Shown one piece after another: positions 1-9,869 of a stretch of 64,000 nt of DNA (positions within the stretch are counted from its first letter, which is position 1; every line of letters begins with the position of its first letter). The notes under the pieces were generated by a model that ran no database searches, was not told where the DNA came from, and worked only from the letters and a program-made list of their open reading frames with translations. The stretch comes from Caryophanales bacterium. GTDB taxonomy: Bacteria; Bacillota; Bacilli; Bacillales; Bacillaceae_J. The position numbers were made by a program, and so were the translations under genes. The DNA is taken from positions 1-64,000 of the forward strand of contig DULJ01000067.1 in the NCBI GenBank assembly GCA_012840465.1, read 5' to 3'.

Positions 1-19
1 CCTGCTGAATAAAGTTAAA

Positions 20-165
20 GCCTCCGGCGGATGCCACAGATTTTAAAAGGTAACTTTTCGAGCAGATCAAAGACTAAGAACGCCACATCCTGTGGCAACG
101 TCTTTGTGACCCACGTCCTGTGGGCCTAAAAAATCTGGGCGCAAATACGCCAAGGCGCATTTGAT
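20..165. repeat. Structured intergenic repeat-like element
   Basis: The stretch contains nested inverted repeats. An outer pair CAGATTTT (37-44) / AAAATCTG (130-137) encloses two short hairpins with the same TCCTGTGG core, GCCACATCCTGTGGC and CCCACGTCCTGTGGG. A further hairpin formed by CAAATACGCC and GGCGCATTTG follows. No coding sequence is apparent. The compact design looks like a dispersed bacterial intergenic repeat, but only one copy lies in this window, so repetition in the genome is inferred. Confidence 0.45.
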
Positions 166-168
166 AGT

Positions 169-198
169 TTGCATTTAAGAACATTCGTTTGCTATAAT
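169..198 (+). promoter_or_regulatory. Sigma-A promoter of yhaO-yhaN
   Basis: TTGCAT (169-174) and a perfect TATAAT (193-198) are separated by 18 bases, and lie just upstream of the ribosome binding site of the nuclease gene. Confidence 0.6.
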
Positions 199-235
199 AG
201 ACGCAATAATAGAAAAATAGGGAGGCGATGAAGTC

Positions 236-1507
236 TTGTCATTTTCATTTATTCATGCTGCAGATATCCACCTTGACAGTCCATTATCAGGACTTGAGCA
301 ATATGAAGGCGCACCGGTTGATAGAATTCGTAGTGCAACGAGAGATGCATTCAGGAATTTAGTAGACACAGCGATTGAGAGGCAGGTTTCATTCATTATC
401 ATTGCCGGCGATTTATATGATGGTGACTGGAAGGATTATAATACAGGTTTGTTTTTTGCCAGTCAAATGGTCCGTTTGCAAAAAGCCAATATTAAAGTAT
501 TCCTTATCCGTGGCAACCATGATGCTGCTAGTTTAATCTCAAAAGAATTGAAGCTTCCCGGTAATGTCATTGAATTTTCAACAAAAAAGCCTGAAACCAT
601 AATCCTTAATGAACTCGGTGTCGCGATTCATGGACAAGGCTTTGCTCAGCGATCGATAGAAGAAAATCTTGTAAAGAATTACCCTGCTAGAGTGGAAGGG
701 TATGTTAATATTGGTGTTCTTCATACAAGCGCGACCGGACGGGAAGGTCATGAAAACTATGCGCCTTGCTCGATCGATGATATGAAGGAAAAAGGGTATG
801 ATTATTGGGCGTTAGGTCATATCCATCTCCGAGAAGTCTTGCATGAACATAAACCTGTCATACTTTTTTCAGGAAATATCCAAGGTAGACATATCAAAGA
901 AACAGGTGACAAAGGATGCACGCTTGTAACAGTGGAAAATGGTGAAATCGAATCTTATACCCATCTATCACTGGATGTGCTCCGCTGGGAGCTCTGTGAA
1001 ATTGATGTAAGCGGTCTTGAAAACCTTGAAGAAATAATCGAAAGAATCCACGAAGCTTTAGTAGAGAAGTTTCAAGATTCTGAAGGTCGGTTCTTGGCTG
1101 TGCGGTTCCGAATGGTTGGTCCAACTAAGACTCATCAAGAGTTAATCGTTGCGAAAGAGCATTTGATGAATAACATCCGCTCGATCGCACTTGAGGTTGG
1201 TATGGGAGATATTTGGGTAGAGAAGGTTAAAATCGAAACCTCCCATTTAATCGACATTAATGAACTAAAGGCTCAGCATACACCAATTGCCGTCATCCTA
1301 GATTTCATCAATGATATTGAAAATAATGATGAAATGTTAAAAGAATTATTAGCTGAATTTGAAGATGTACAGCTGGCTTTACCATATGAATTAAAAACAG
1401 GTGAAGAAGGATTCGACTTTGCTGATCCAGAATTAATTAAGAAAAAATTAGCGGATGTAGAAGATTTAATTCTGTATTATTTAACGAAGACGGGGGTGGA
1501 GGTGTAA
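236..1507 (+). CDS. yhaO: YhaO-type DNA repair exonuclease (metallophosphoesterase, SbcD-like)
   Basis: This is a calcineurin-like metallophosphoesterase of the SbcD/Mre11 type. The metal-binding motifs are visible in order: D-I-H near residue 10, GDLYDGD near 58, GNHD near 93 and GHIH near 195. The start is TTG at 236, preceded by GGGAGGCG; the ATG at 228 is in another frame. The stop abuts the ATG of the large ATPase gene, so the two are translationally coupled, as in Bacillus yhaO-yhaN. Together they probably form an SbcCD-like cytoplasmic complex acting on DNA ends. The third gene of the B. subtilis set, yhaM, is not here. Confidence 0.88.
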   Translation: MSFSFIHAADIHLDSPLSGLEQYEGAPVDRIRSATRDAFRNLVDTAIERQVSFIIIAGDLYDGDWKDYNTGLFFASQMVRLQKANIKVFLIRGNHDAASLISKELKLPGNVIEFSTKKPETIILNELGVAIHGQGFAQRSIEENLVKNYPARVEGYVNIGVLHTSATGREGHENYAPCSIDDMKEKGYDYWALGHIHLREVLHEHKPVILFSGNIQGRHIKETGDKGCTLVTVENGEIESYTHLSLDVLRWELCEIDVSGLENLEEIIERIHEALVEKFQDSEGRFLAVRFRMVGPTKTHQELIVAKEHLMNNIRSIALEVGMGDIWVEKVKIETSHLIDINELKAQHTPIAVILDFINDIENNDEMLKELLAEFEDVQLALPYELKTGEEGFDFADPELIKKKLADVEDLILYYLTKTGVEV

Positions 1508-4500
1508 ATGCGATTTAATTATTTAAATTTGCGAGCTTTCGGTCACTTTACTGATTATGAGATTAATTTTGACCCATCGAAAAATTTCCATCTTATCTAT
1601 GGGTTAAATGAAGCAGGGAAAAGTACGGCTTTACGTTCCATTAATTACTTCCTATTCGGATTTCCACAGCAAACTATGGACTCATTTTTACATGGGAATA
1701 CGAAACTTAGGATTGAAGGGGCGCTTCAAAATACAAAAGGGGAAACCGTGCAATTTATCCGTCGTAAAGGTAAAAAGAATACAATCATGGATACAAATGG
1801 GAACGTACTGAATGACTCAGTCATTGATGAATTTTTGCATGGAATTTCAGAGGACCATTTTACGAGTATGTTTGCCCTTAACCATGAAACTCTTCGTGAA
1901 GGCGGGGAAAGCCTGCTTGAAAGTGGCGGTAATCTAGGAGAAAGCTTGTTTTCAGCCGCTTCAGGTATAAGTGTACTACGAAAAGTGTTTGAAGAACTGG
2001 AGAAAAAATCAGCTGATCTATACAAAAAGAGAGGGTCGACACCAGAGTTAAACAAACTACTAAAGGAAGAAAAAGAACTTCGAAAGGAAATAGCGGGATA
2101 CCAATTAAAAGTCCAAGCCTGGAAAGAACTTGAGGGAAAATACAAGAACGGAAAGAAAGAAATTGAGAATCTTATTAGTGATGTAAAGGAATTACGGGGT
2201 GAACGTGAAAAGATTCAACGTGTTAAGTTGACATTACCTAAAATAGCAAAAGTTAGGGAACTAAGAAATAAGGTAGCGGATCTGGGTGAAGTACCGTCAT
2301 TGCCCGATAATATCGAAGAGCTTCGCAAGGAAATGGTTCAAAGATTAGCGAGTGCAACGAAGGAAAAAAAGAAAGCCGAAGACGAATATAAAGAAACTCA
2401 AAAAGAGCTTGAAGAAATAACGATCCCTGAAGGTCTATTGGAGCAAGAAACATTAATTGATGCTCTTTATCGGGAGTTACAAAGCTATCAAAATAATGGG
2501 AAACAAGCCCCGGTGTTGGAAGCGGAACGGAAATTGCTGGAAGCTCGAGTTATGAGCTTCATGAAAGAAATAGATTCAACTCAGGCACGGCTTGAGTTCA
2601 TTGATAAATATCGTTTACCGCTTTCGAAAAAAGGGGGGATTCGTGAACTGTGTAAAGAAAGACCTTTGCTTGATCAAGCCCTTCAACAAAACGAAGATGG
2701 GCGGAGAGAAATTGAAAGGGACTTAAAAGTGAAAGAAGAGGAATACTTTTCTTTTCCTGAGCCTCCTAACATTGAAGAGCTGGAAAATGTCATTGATACT
2801 GTAAAACGGGCCGGTGATATAGAGGAAACTCTAAAAATACGCATCAATGAAAACAATCAAAAAGAGCAGCTTCTGAAGGAAGAAATTAAACAACTTCCCT
2901 TATGGAGCGGAACATATAAGGAATTAGTAGAGCTTTCAGTTCCTGTCCTTGCCGAAACAATTAAGAAATATGAGCAAGAATATTCTGGAATTCTAAAAGA
3001 TCTAGAAAAAATAGACGAGCAAATAGTAATTCAAACTGAGTCAATTGTGAATTATGAAGAACAAATTCGCAACCTAGAAGCATTAACGGAAATACCATCC
3101 GAGGAGAAATTATTATCGATACGTTCTTATCGTGATCAAGGCTGGCAGTTCATTCGAACGAAACTTCAACAAGGGGACTTGGATGATCAAGCCCTTGCCG
3201 AGTATACGGACGGTAAAAAGATCGAGTCAGTCTATGAAAAGCTAGTAACTGATGCCGACGCTGTGGCAGACAAAATGAGAAGCGAAGCCGAAAAGGTAGG
3301 AGCAAAGAAAAAGCATCTGGATGATATCAAAAGATGTAAAGACAAAATGATGGAGCTTGAACAGAAGAAGGACGAATTAACAACAGCGTTTGCAGACTGG
3401 GAAAAGTCTTGGGACAAGCTTTGGGAATCAACGTCGATTAAGCCATTAACACCAAATGAAATGAAGGAATGGGTAGTAAAGTATGGACAAATCAAAGGAA
3501 TTTTTCATGATTTTGAGAAAGAACAAAAGGCTATTCGCGAATTAGAAAACAAGATAGCCCAATATAAGCAATCGTTAATCAACGTGCTTATCTCACTTGT
3601 AGTTGTTGATCAACAAAAAACACTGGCAGAACTACTGCGAATAGCGGAAAAACAACAGAGAAAAGTGAACGAAGATTGGAATAAGCGTACAAGACTTGAA
3701 GATAGCATTTCAGGTATAAACCATAGAATTAATAATCTTGCCTTTAGAAATAAAGAGCTTTACCTAAAATTAGAAGGTTGGAAAGACCAATGGTTGGAAG
3801 CCATTCACGGTACGAATATAAAGGACACGACTTCAGTAGATGTGGCTGAAAAAATTGTTCAAATGTACGAGGAATGTACCAAGGCATATGATGAATTAAT
3901 TATAGTTGAAAAAAGCCATAATTCTATACTTGAACAAATATCCCATTATGAAGAAAGAGTACACAATCTTTTTAATTCGATTTCACTTTCCTTTGATGAA
4001 AATGCAGTAGATATTATAGTAAATGAATTGAATGCCAAACTGGGGCGGGCCAAAGAGGATAAAGTAAGGTCGATTGAATTAAGCAATCAGCTAAAAAGAC
4101 TTGAAACTACTATTAAAGAAGCAGTCTTTGAGATTGATACAGCTGAAAGTTATTTAAATAGCCTTATGATCCAAGCAAAATGCAGCAATATTGAGGAATT
4201 AGCAAAAGTTGAAAAAATGTTTATAGAAAAGAAAGGGTATGAAAATAGAATCCGAACGATAGAAGAAGAGCTAATCGATATCGGAAGTGGACTTTCTCTT
4301 CATCAGATTACTGAAGAAGTTGATCAATTTGACTGGGACAGTATCAAGGTTGAGTTGGAAGAAATCAACAGAAAGCTGAATGAAATAGAACCTGTACGCT
4401 CGGAGTTGGAGCAATCCTATGGTGTTATTAAAAAGGAATTTGAGGAAAAAATCCAAGGGAATAATACTTCTTCTGTATTAGCTGAACAAAAGAAGGAAAG

Positions 4501-5035
4501 TTTACACGCGAAACTAGCAGATCTAACGGACCGATATATTCAGATCAAGCTCGCTTCAACCCTTCTTCAAAAAGGGATTGAATATTATCGCAACCAAAAT
4601 CAGGATCCAATTTTAAAACGTGCAAGTGAGCTTTTTGCAAGATTAACGTTACAATCATTTACAGACTTGATCGTAGATTATGATGAAAAAGATCAGGCGG
4701 TAATAATGGGAATCCGTGACAATGGGGAAAAGGTATCGATTGACGGTATGAGTGATGGGACAACCGATCAACTTTATTTAGCGCTTAGAATAGCAAGTAT
4801 TGAAAAGTATGGAACCGAAAATGAACCCATTCCATTTATAGTTGATGATATTCTCGTTCACTTTGATGATGTTCGTTCAAAAGAAACACTTGAAATTTTA
4901 CTGGAGTTGTCAAAAGAGACACAAATGATCTTCTTTACGCATCACTCCCGCCTTGTCGAGATTATGAAGGAGTTGGCAACTAAGGATCAATACCAGTTAA
5001 CAGAATTGAACAGTAAAGAAGCAGTAATTGTTTAG
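1508..5035 (+). CDS. yhaN: YhaN-type AAA ATPase (SbcC/Rad50-like, coiled-coil)
   Basis: This large protein (1175 residues) has SMC/Rad50 architecture. An N-terminal Walker A (GLNEAGKST, residues 32-40) and a C-terminal signature (SDGTTDQLYLALR, about 1081-1093) with Walker B (FIVDDILVHFDD, about 1110-1121) flank some 900 residues rich in Glu, Lys and Leu heptads, which should form long coiled coils. It starts one base after the yhaO stop, with GGAGGTG as ribosome binding site. It is the likely ATPase partner of the upstream nuclease in DNA-end processing. Length and neighbour match the YhaN family. Confidence 0.88.
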   Translation: MRFNYLNLRAFGHFTDYEINFDPSKNFHLIYGLNEAGKSTALRSINYFLFGFPQQTMDSFLHGNTKLRIEGALQNTKGETVQFIRRKGKKNTIMDTNGNVLNDSVIDEFLHGISEDHFTSMFALNHETLREGGESLLESGGNLGESLFSAASGISVLRKVFEELEKKSADLYKKRGSTPELNKLLKEEKELRKEIAGYQLKVQAWKELEGKYKNGKKEIENLISDVKELRGEREKIQRVKLTLPKIAKVRELRNKVADLGEVPSLPDNIEELRKEMVQRLASATKEKKKAEDEYKETQKELEEITIPEGLLEQETLIDALYRELQSYQNNGKQAPVLEAERKLLEARVMSFMKEIDSTQARLEFIDKYRLPLSKKGGIRELCKERPLLDQALQQNEDGRREIERDLKVKEEEYFSFPEPPNIEELENVIDTVKRAGDIEETLKIRINENNQKEQLLKEEIKQLPLWSGTYKELVELSVPVLAETIKKYEQEYSGILKDLEKIDEQIVIQTESIVNYEEQIRNLEALTEIPSEEKLLSIRSYRDQGWQFIRTKLQQGDLDDQALAEYTDGKKIESVYEKLVTDADAVADKMRSEAEKVGAKKKHLDDIKRCKDKMMELEQKKDELTTAFADWEKSWDKLWESTSIKPLTPNEMKEWVVKYGQIKGIFHDFEKEQKAIRELENKIAQYKQSLINVLISLVVVDQQKTLAELLRIAEKQQRKVNEDWNKRTRLEDSISGINHRINNLAFRNKELYLKLEGWKDQWLEAIHGTNIKDTTSVDVAEKIVQMYEECTKAYDELIIVEKSHNSILEQISHYEERVHNLFNSISLSFDENAVDIIVNELNAKLGRAKEDKVRSIELSNQLKRLETTIKEAVFEIDTAESYLNSLMIQAKCSNIEELAKVEKMFIEKKGYENRIRTIEEELIDIGSGLSLHQITEEVDQFDWDSIKVELEEINRKLNEIEPVRSELEQSYGVIKKEFEEKIQGNNTSSVLAEQKKESLHAKLADLTDRYIQIKLASTLLQKGIEYYRNQNQDPILKRASELFARLTLQSFTDLIVDYDEKDQAVIMGIRDNGEKVSIDGMSDGTTDQLYLALRIASIEKYGTENEPIPFIVDDILVHFDDVRSKETLEILLELSKETQMIFFTHHSRLVEIMKELATKDQYQLTELNSKEAVIV

Positions 5036-5056
5036 GGGCTGAAATTTTTCAGCCCC
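5035..5056. terminator. Terminator hairpin between yhaN and the chemoreceptor gene
   Basis: GGGGCTGA (5035-5042) pairs with TCAGCCCC (5049-5056) directly after the yhaN stop. The gene beyond converges from the other strand. The U-tract is weak, so efficiency is uncertain. Confidence 0.5.
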
Positions 5057-5085
5057 TGATTTCAAATCTTTAGGAAATTGCATTT

Positions 5086-6825
5086 TTATAATTTAAAAGA
5101 CGAAACAGTGTGTTGTAATTTCTCAGCCATATCAGCCAGCATTCCGGAAGCTGTAGCCATTTCTTCCATGGATGCATTTTGTTCTTCAGCAGATGCAGCC
5201 ACATTTTGCGAATAACTTGACTGTTGTTCGGCGATTTTTTTGGCCTCATTGATTACTTGCACTAATTGGTCGATGCTCGCATTAATTTCCTCAACAGCGG
5301 CCGAAACATCCTGAATCTGTACAGACCCATGGTCTACCTGATTTGTAATTTGCTTAAATGCTTCACCCGCGTTGTTAACAGAAACAATGCCTTCTTTTAC
5401 GCGGTTTTGTCCCATTTCCATTGCACGAACGGTTTGATCCACTTCTTTTTGAATTTCAGAAATTAATTGACTAACGTCATTTGTAGCATGGCCAGACTGT
5501 TCAGCCAATTTTCGAACTTCATCTGCTACAACGGCAAAACCTTTTCCATGTTCACCGGCTCTAGCAGCCTCAATCGCAGCGTTCAGGGCAAGTAAGTTTG
5601 TTTGCTCTGCGATATTTGTAATAAGTGAGATTACTTGACTTATTTCTTGTGACTTAACACCAAGTGATGTTATGACATTGCTCATCGCTTCAGTTGATTG
5701 ATGTACTAGCTTCATCTGTTCAATCGAGTCTGTTATCGTTTCGTTGCCTGTCTTTGCAGCTTGTGAGGTTTGTAAAGATGCATCGGCCACTTCTTGGATA
5801 TTTTGTGCAATTTGGTCCATTCCTTTAGAAATTTCGGAGACAACCTCATTTGCCTCGCTTGTTCCTTTTAAACTAGAGTCTGAACCAACCGCAATTTGTT
5901 GGATGGATTGAGTAATAAGTTCCGTCGCTTGACTTGTTTGTTCACTACTTGCCATTAGTTCTTCAGAAGTTGAAGCAACCTGCTGAGAAGCTTCATCAAT
6001 ATTTTGAATCATCGCTTTTAAGCTTGTAACCATGTGGTTAAAGCTTTTTGCAAGTTCACCAATTTCATCTTTATTTTTTACATTTAAAATTGCCATCGAT
6101 AGATCTTTTCCCGCTATTCTTTCAGCACTTTTGCCAATTTCAATAATCGGTTTTGAGAAAAAGTTGGCAAAGTAATAAATGATTATAGCTCCAAGTACAA
6201 GTGCAATTCCTAACGAGATGAATAAAGTGCTTAAAATCTTACTTGCACCACTATTAAAATCAATCATGTACGTACTCGCTGAAATATACCAGCCCCATTT
6301 GGGCGCTTTCGCTGTGTACGCAATTTTGGATTCAATTTTATTCGGATTATCTGGCAAAGCGAAATTATAAGTTGTGAAGCCACCACCGTTTTCCGCTTTG
6401 GAAATTTGTTCTTGAATAAATGGTACGCCATTTTCATCTTTCACATCAATCATGTTCCCGCCTTCATCAGTTGGATGTGCAAGAGTCTTGCCAGCTTCAT
6501 CAAATACTACAAAGTAGCCATATTCCCCCATATCTATATTCTTGTTGATTGGACGTGTGCCATCTGCCTGCTTTTCTCCTAGAATTGCAACTCTAAATCG
6601 TTCCTGGGCCTCCGCAAGGGTTAGATGTCCGTTTTCGACTTCTTCATTAAAAGAATCAATCATTTCCAATGCCATATTGACGTTGTTCTTTAATCCAATT
6701 TTCCCTTGTTCTTCAAGGTGTGCCTTTGCCGTACTATAGCCGATGAGTCCAATAACAAGACTTGGAATGGCTAATAACAACAAGGTAGCAGTTATCAGTT
6801 TTTTTCTAACAGTCATTTTAACCAT
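5086..6825 (-). CDS. Methyl-accepting chemotaxis protein with extracellular Cache domain
   Basis: This transmembrane chemoreceptor has 579 residues. TM1 is near residues 11-31, followed by an extracellular single-Cache-type sensor containing [18 protein letters not shown]2 is near 205-230, then HAMP (SKPI...IGELAKSFN) and the cytoplasmic signalling domain, whose hairpin tip reads [21 protein letters not shown] longer frame exists upstream, but the start is set at 6825, where AGGAGGAA lies five bases before the ATG. It should relay ligand binding to CheA/CheW and so steer flagellar motors. The ligand cannot be told from sequence. Confidence 0.9.
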   Translation of the reverse strand: MVKMTVRKKLITATLLLLAIPSLVIGLIGYSTAKAHLEEQGKIGLKNNVNMALEMIDSFNEEVENGHLTLAEAQERFRVAILGEKQADGTRPINKNIDMGEYGYFVVFDEAGKTLAHPTDEGGNMIDVKDENGVPFIQEQISKAENGGGFTTYNFALPDNPNKIESKIAYTAKAPKWGWYISASTYMIDFNSGASKILSTLFISLGIALVLGAIIIYYFANFFSKPIIEIGKSAERIAGKDLSMAILNVKNKDEIGELAKSFNHMVTSLKAMIQNIDEASQQVASTSEELMASSEQTSQATELITQSIQQIAVGSDSSLKGTSEANEVVSEISKGMDQIAQNIQEVADASLQTSQAAKTGNETITDSIEQMKLVHQSTEAMSNVITSLGVKSQEISQVISLITNIAEQTNLLALNAAIEAARAGEHGKGFAVVADEVRKLAEQSGHATNDVSQLISEIQKEVDQTVRAMEMGQNRVKEGIVSVNNAGEAFKQITNQVDHGSVQIQDVSAAVEEINASIDQLVQVINEAKKIAEQQSSYSQNVAASAEEQNASMEEMATASGMLADMAEKLQHTVSSFKL

Positions 6826-7519
6826 AATAATTCCTCCTATGTATTTACTATAAAAACTATGAAAACAATAAAACAATAAAACCAAAACTTGACAACTTAT
6901 AAAGTGAATATTTTACAATTTGTGGATAAGGGCTACCATTCATAGCCACTTTGACTTTTTTTCATTAATGGTAAAGACCTTTATTCAGAGTATTTAATTT
7001 TAGACAAATTTATCTACTCCTATCTTTATTTTTTAAAAGATTTTTCGGCTAATGGATACTTGTTTTTCAATTCAAATTTGTGATATTAAAATTGGAAAAT
7101 GTTATAAAAAGAGAACCAAGAATGAGTATTGAAGGAATAAAATATTTTCTAAATATTATTTATTCCATATAAGGAGTGGTAAAATTATGATGCACAACCG
7201 TATTATAATAAATTATAGACCCCACACTTGTGGGGTGTCAACTGAAAGTGTCGAAAATTGTTGTCTTTGTTTTCATTAGTTTTGCATTAAATTAATTTTA
7301 ATTCCATGGGAAAAAAGATATAAACTGAATATTACAGTTATTACATTTCAGCCTAATATTTACAATTTGACAACTCGCAAAATTATTTATGCAATGCTAA
7401 TAATATAAAATAAATTTCAGAAATTAGCTATACAATTTCTTTGTTTTTTTACAAATTCCAACAAATTTCAACAATTTTCTTGTATAATTTAGATACGAGA
7501 ATGGGACTGGGAGGAGAGC
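6826..7519. other. Long AT-rich intergenic region between divergent genes
   Basis: About 690 bases carry no recognised gene. They hold the leader of the minus-strand chemoreceptor and, on the right, the promoter of the XRE regulator. In between, 7187-7279 (+) could encode a 30-residue peptide (two Met, then HNRIIIN, three Cys) after AAGGAG at 7171, but the spacing is long and codon evidence is minimal. Inside it sits a perfect ACCCCAC/GTGGGGT hairpin (7219-7236). Confidence 0.35.
7451..7488 (+). promoter_or_regulatory. XRE-gene promoter with tandem decamers
   Basis: Three successive ten-base units (acaaattcca, acaaatttca, acaattttct; 7451-7480) run into a perfect TATAAT (7483-7488). No good -35 box is present at the usual distance, so the decamers may be an operator or an activator site. 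Confidence 0.4.
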
Positions 7520-7960
7520 ATGACATCAAAAACGAAGATCGAAAGCAATAATGATTATATTAACCGTTATTCAAAAATAGCCAACATAATAGAAGCGAGA
7601 CGAAAAGAACTGGGTTTATCTCTTAAAGATATAGAGGAAATGACTGGTTTATGTTCTCCAGCGATATCACGGCTAACGAGTGTTACAAACCGCCCAAGGC
7701 TCGATACGTTGTATAAAGTACTAGATGCTTTAGACCTAGACATTACAATTGAACGGAAAGAAAAAATGGTCAACCCGCAACATGTTCAAGTTTTAACTAG
7801 TAAAAATAGCAACCAGTATAATGTTTGGGTGAAAAAAGGGGCAACTATTGAGTTATTAAAAGTAAAAGCAAAAACGAAGTATGAAGTCAGACAAATATTA
7901 AGTGAGACTAACCCGGAGTGGGAAATTTGTACGATAGAGTTATATAGAAAAGGAAATTAA
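7520..7960 (+). CDS. XRE-family helix-turn-helix regulator
   Basis: The 146-residue protein has a Cro/C1-type helix-turn-helix at about residues 22-78 (ARRKELGLSLKDIEEMTG...SPAISRLTS...RPRLDTLYKVLDAL). It is followed by about 65 residues that I cannot assign, predicted as mixed alpha/beta. The start ATG has GGAGGAG seven bases upstream. The gene is monocistronic, with its own promoter and terminator. Tandem decamers overlap the promoter, so self-regulation is a reasonable guess, but nothing shows the target genes. Confidence 0.8.
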   Translation: MTSKTKIESNNDYINRYSKIANIIEARRKELGLSLKDIEEMTGLCSPAISRLTSVTNRPRLDTLYKVLDALDLDITIERKEKMVNPQHVQVLTSKNSNQYNVWVKKGATIELLKVKAKTKYEVRQILSETNPEWEICTIELYRKGN

Positions 7961-8003
7961 AAGCCGCTTATCCAAGTTTAATAAGGATGAGCGGTTTTCA
8001 TTT
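7961..8003 (+). terminator. Rho-independent terminator of the XRE gene
   Basis: CCGCTTATCC pairs with GGATGAGCGG (one G-U pair), followed by TTTTCATTTT. Confidence 0.85.
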
Positions 8004-8071
8004 TAGTCCACATGGTAAGCCTCGTTAACGATTTGCATCATTAATTACGAAACTTTTGTGTAATTACTAAC

Positions 8072-8100
8072 TTAACAAAGGTGGGAAGTATTGATATACT
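8072..8100 (+). promoter_or_regulatory. Promoter of the thiD-thiE riboswitch transcript
   Basis: TTAACA (8072-8077) and TATACT (8095-8100) are separated by 17 bases, ending about 35 bases before the TPP aptamer. Confidence 0.55.
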
Positions 8101-8132
8101 AAACTAAGATTCATTTTCAATACTGAAAGATT

Positions 8133-8216
8133 AGCTAGGGGTGCCTTAGGGCTGAGAGGACAATTGTCTAACCCTTGAACCTGATTTGGTTAGTACCAAC
8201 GTAGGGAATGCGACTA
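8133..8216 (+). promoter_or_regulatory. TPP riboswitch (THI box)
   Basis: The conserved THI-box elements are all present in order: AGGGGTGCC, GGCTGAGA, ACCCTTGAACCTGAT and CGTAGGGAA. A terminator hairpin follows before the first codon. Binding of thiamine pyrophosphate should favour the terminator and switch off thiD-thiE. Confidence 0.95.
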
Positions 8217-8233
8217 ATTCTGTTTTAAAACAG

Positions 8234-8264
8234 AAGGCCACCTATTTTGGTTGGCCTTTTTTGA
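8234..8264 (+). terminator. Riboswitch-controlled terminator before thiD
   Basis: AAGGCCACC and GGTTGGCC form a hairpin followed by TTTTTT. It stands between the TPP aptamer and the thiD start, the usual position for the expression platform. Confidence 0.85.
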
Positions 8265-8293
8265 TCTATAAAAAGAAATGGAGTGAGCATCTA

Positions 8294-9103
8294 ATGAAAG
8301 TTTTCAAGGCACTTACTATTGCTGGTTCAGATTCCGGTGGGGGAGCAGGAATCCTGGCAGATGTAAAAACGTTTCAAGAACTTGGCGTATATGGAATGAC
8401 GGCGATTACCGCAATTACAGCACAAAATACAACTGGTGTACAAGGGGTATATCCGGTAAGTATTGAAGGCATTGCAAAGCAAATTGATTCCATCGGTACA
8501 GACTTAACACCAGATGCAGTAAAGACAGGCATGCTTTTTAACAGTGAAATTATTAAAGTTGTCGCGGAAAAAATCACGCAATATCAATGGTCCAATCTTG
8601 TAATCGACCCGGTGATGATTGCAAAAGGAGGATCACCATTATTACAAGCGGAAGCAATCGAAGCGCTAAAAGATTATTTATTGCCAATAGCAACAGTTAT
8701 AACTCCCAATATCCCTGAAGCAGAGGTGATATCAGGGATTAAAATTACAAATCTTAGCGAACGAAAAGAAGCTGCCAAACTTATTTATAATCTAGGTGCA
8801 AAAAATGTAATGATTAAAGGCGGACACGAAAAAACCGAGCAAATGATTGATCTGCTATTCGATGGAAACCGCTTTTTCCAATTCGAAAGCAAGCGAATTG
8901 CTACTAAGAATACCCATGGAACGGGATGTACGTTTTCTGCAGCGATTACGGCCGAATTAGCAAAAGGGAAAACAGTCGTAAATTCGATATCAGTTGCGAA
9001 AAACTTTATCCAAGCCGCCATTGAGGATGATTTGCATATCGGCACTGGGCACGGTCCAACAAATCATTGGGCTTACAATAAAAGAGGAGTATTCAGTAAA
9101 TGA
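8294..9103 (+). CDS. thiD: Hydroxymethylpyrimidine/phosphomethylpyrimidine kinase ThiD
   Basis: The product (269 residues) phosphorylates HMP and HMP-P in the pyrimidine branch of thiamine synthesis. The ribokinase-like ThiD signature is clear: ALTIAGSDSGGGAGILAD at the N-terminus, DPVMIAKGG in the middle and NTHGTGCTFSAA at the phosphate/anion-hole site. The frame is open upstream through the riboswitch, but the true start is ATG 8294, preceded by GGAG and located after the leader terminator. Its last bases overlap the thiE start (ATGA), so the two genes are coupled. Confidence 0.95.
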   Translation: MKVFKALTIAGSDSGGGAGILADVKTFQELGVYGMTAITAITAQNTTGVQGVYPVSIEGIAKQIDSIGTDLTPDAVKTGMLFNSEIIKVVAEKITQYQWSNLVIDPVMIAKGGSPLLQAEAIEALKDYLLPIATVITPNIPEAEVISGIKITNLSERKEAAKLIYNLGAKNVMIKGGHEKTEQMIDLLFDGNRFFQFESKRIATKNTHGTGCTFSAAITAELAKGKTVVNSISVAKNFIQAAIEDDLHIGTGHGPTNHWAYNKRGVFSK

Positions 9104-9747
9104 GATATACCGAAGGAGAACTAAGAAAAAAGCTTCAGCTTTATTTCGTGATGGGCAGTAATAATTGTTTGAAGGATCCAGAAACTGTATTAAAAGAAGC
9201 GATTGATGGAGGTATTACTTTTTTTCAATTCAGAGAAAAAGGAAACGGAGCAAAAGAGGGTTCTGAAAAAGTACAACTTGCAAAGAAACTACAGGCTATT
9301 TGTAAACAAAATGGGGTTCCTTTTATCGTAAATGATGATCTCGAATTAGCCCTTGAAATTGATGCAGATGGAATACATATTGGTCAAGAAGATGAAGACC
9401 CTCAAAAAGTGAGAAAAATGGTTGGTGACAAAATACTTGGTGTTTCCGCCCACAACCTTGCTGAAGCGAATAAAGCTATAGCGCAGGGTGCCAATTATTT
9501 AGGTGTTGGTCCGATGTATGAGACAACCACCAAAAAAGATATTCGTGAAGTGAAGGGACCTGAGGTGATCGTAGCATTAAGAGAAAATAATATTACGATC
9601 CCAATTGTGGGAATTGGCGGAATTCAGAAGGGTTTAATCAAACCGGTCATAACGGCGGGTGCAGACGGAGTTGCCGTTATTTCTGCCATTAGTAGCAGTG
9701 AATACCCAAAAGAAGCAGTCAAAGACCTACTAGATGAAATGAAATAA
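9100..9747 (+). CDS. thiE: Thiamine-phosphate synthase ThiE
   Basis: ThiE (215 residues) joins HMP pyrophosphate and thiazole phosphate to make thiamine phosphate. Family motifs are visible: FQFREKG, VNDDLELALEIDADGIHIGQED, GVSAHNLAEA, YLGVGPMYETTTK and VGIGGI, the phosphate-binding loops of the TIM barrel. The ATG overlaps the thiD stop by four bases. The usual thiM partner is absent, so thiazole phosphate must come from elsewhere in the genome. Confidence 0.95.
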   Translation: MRYTEGELRKKLQLYFVMGSNNCLKDPETVLKEAIDGGITFFQFREKGNGAKEGSEKVQLAKKLQAICKQNGVPFIVNDDLELALEIDADGIHIGQEDEDPQKVRKMVGDKILGVSAHNLAEANKAIAQGANYLGVGPMYETTTKKDIREVKGPEVIVALRENNITIPIVGIGGIQKGLIKPVITAGADGVAVISAISSSEYPKEAVKDLLDEMK

Positions 9748-9760
9748 AAACTAATATATT

Positions 9761-9806
9761 GACTGTCTTATATATGTCAAAAGGCATTATAAGGCAGTCT
9801 TTTTTA
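9761..9806 (+). terminator. Terminator of thiD-thiE
   Basis: GACTGTCTTATA pairs with TATAAGGCAGTC, followed by TTTTTT. Confidence 0.88.
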
Positions 9807-9869
9807 ATCCTATTTCCAAATCAAAAAGCATATACATGAAGCATGTCCGTCAAGTGAAGGAGATGCAGA

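Noticed and set aside
894..1124. Antisense frame of 76 codons inside yhaO
   Set aside because: It is the shadow of a strongly conserved gene, without a ribosome binding site or known motif. The same applies to the other antisense and offset frames within yhaN, the GMC, proBA and fix genes.
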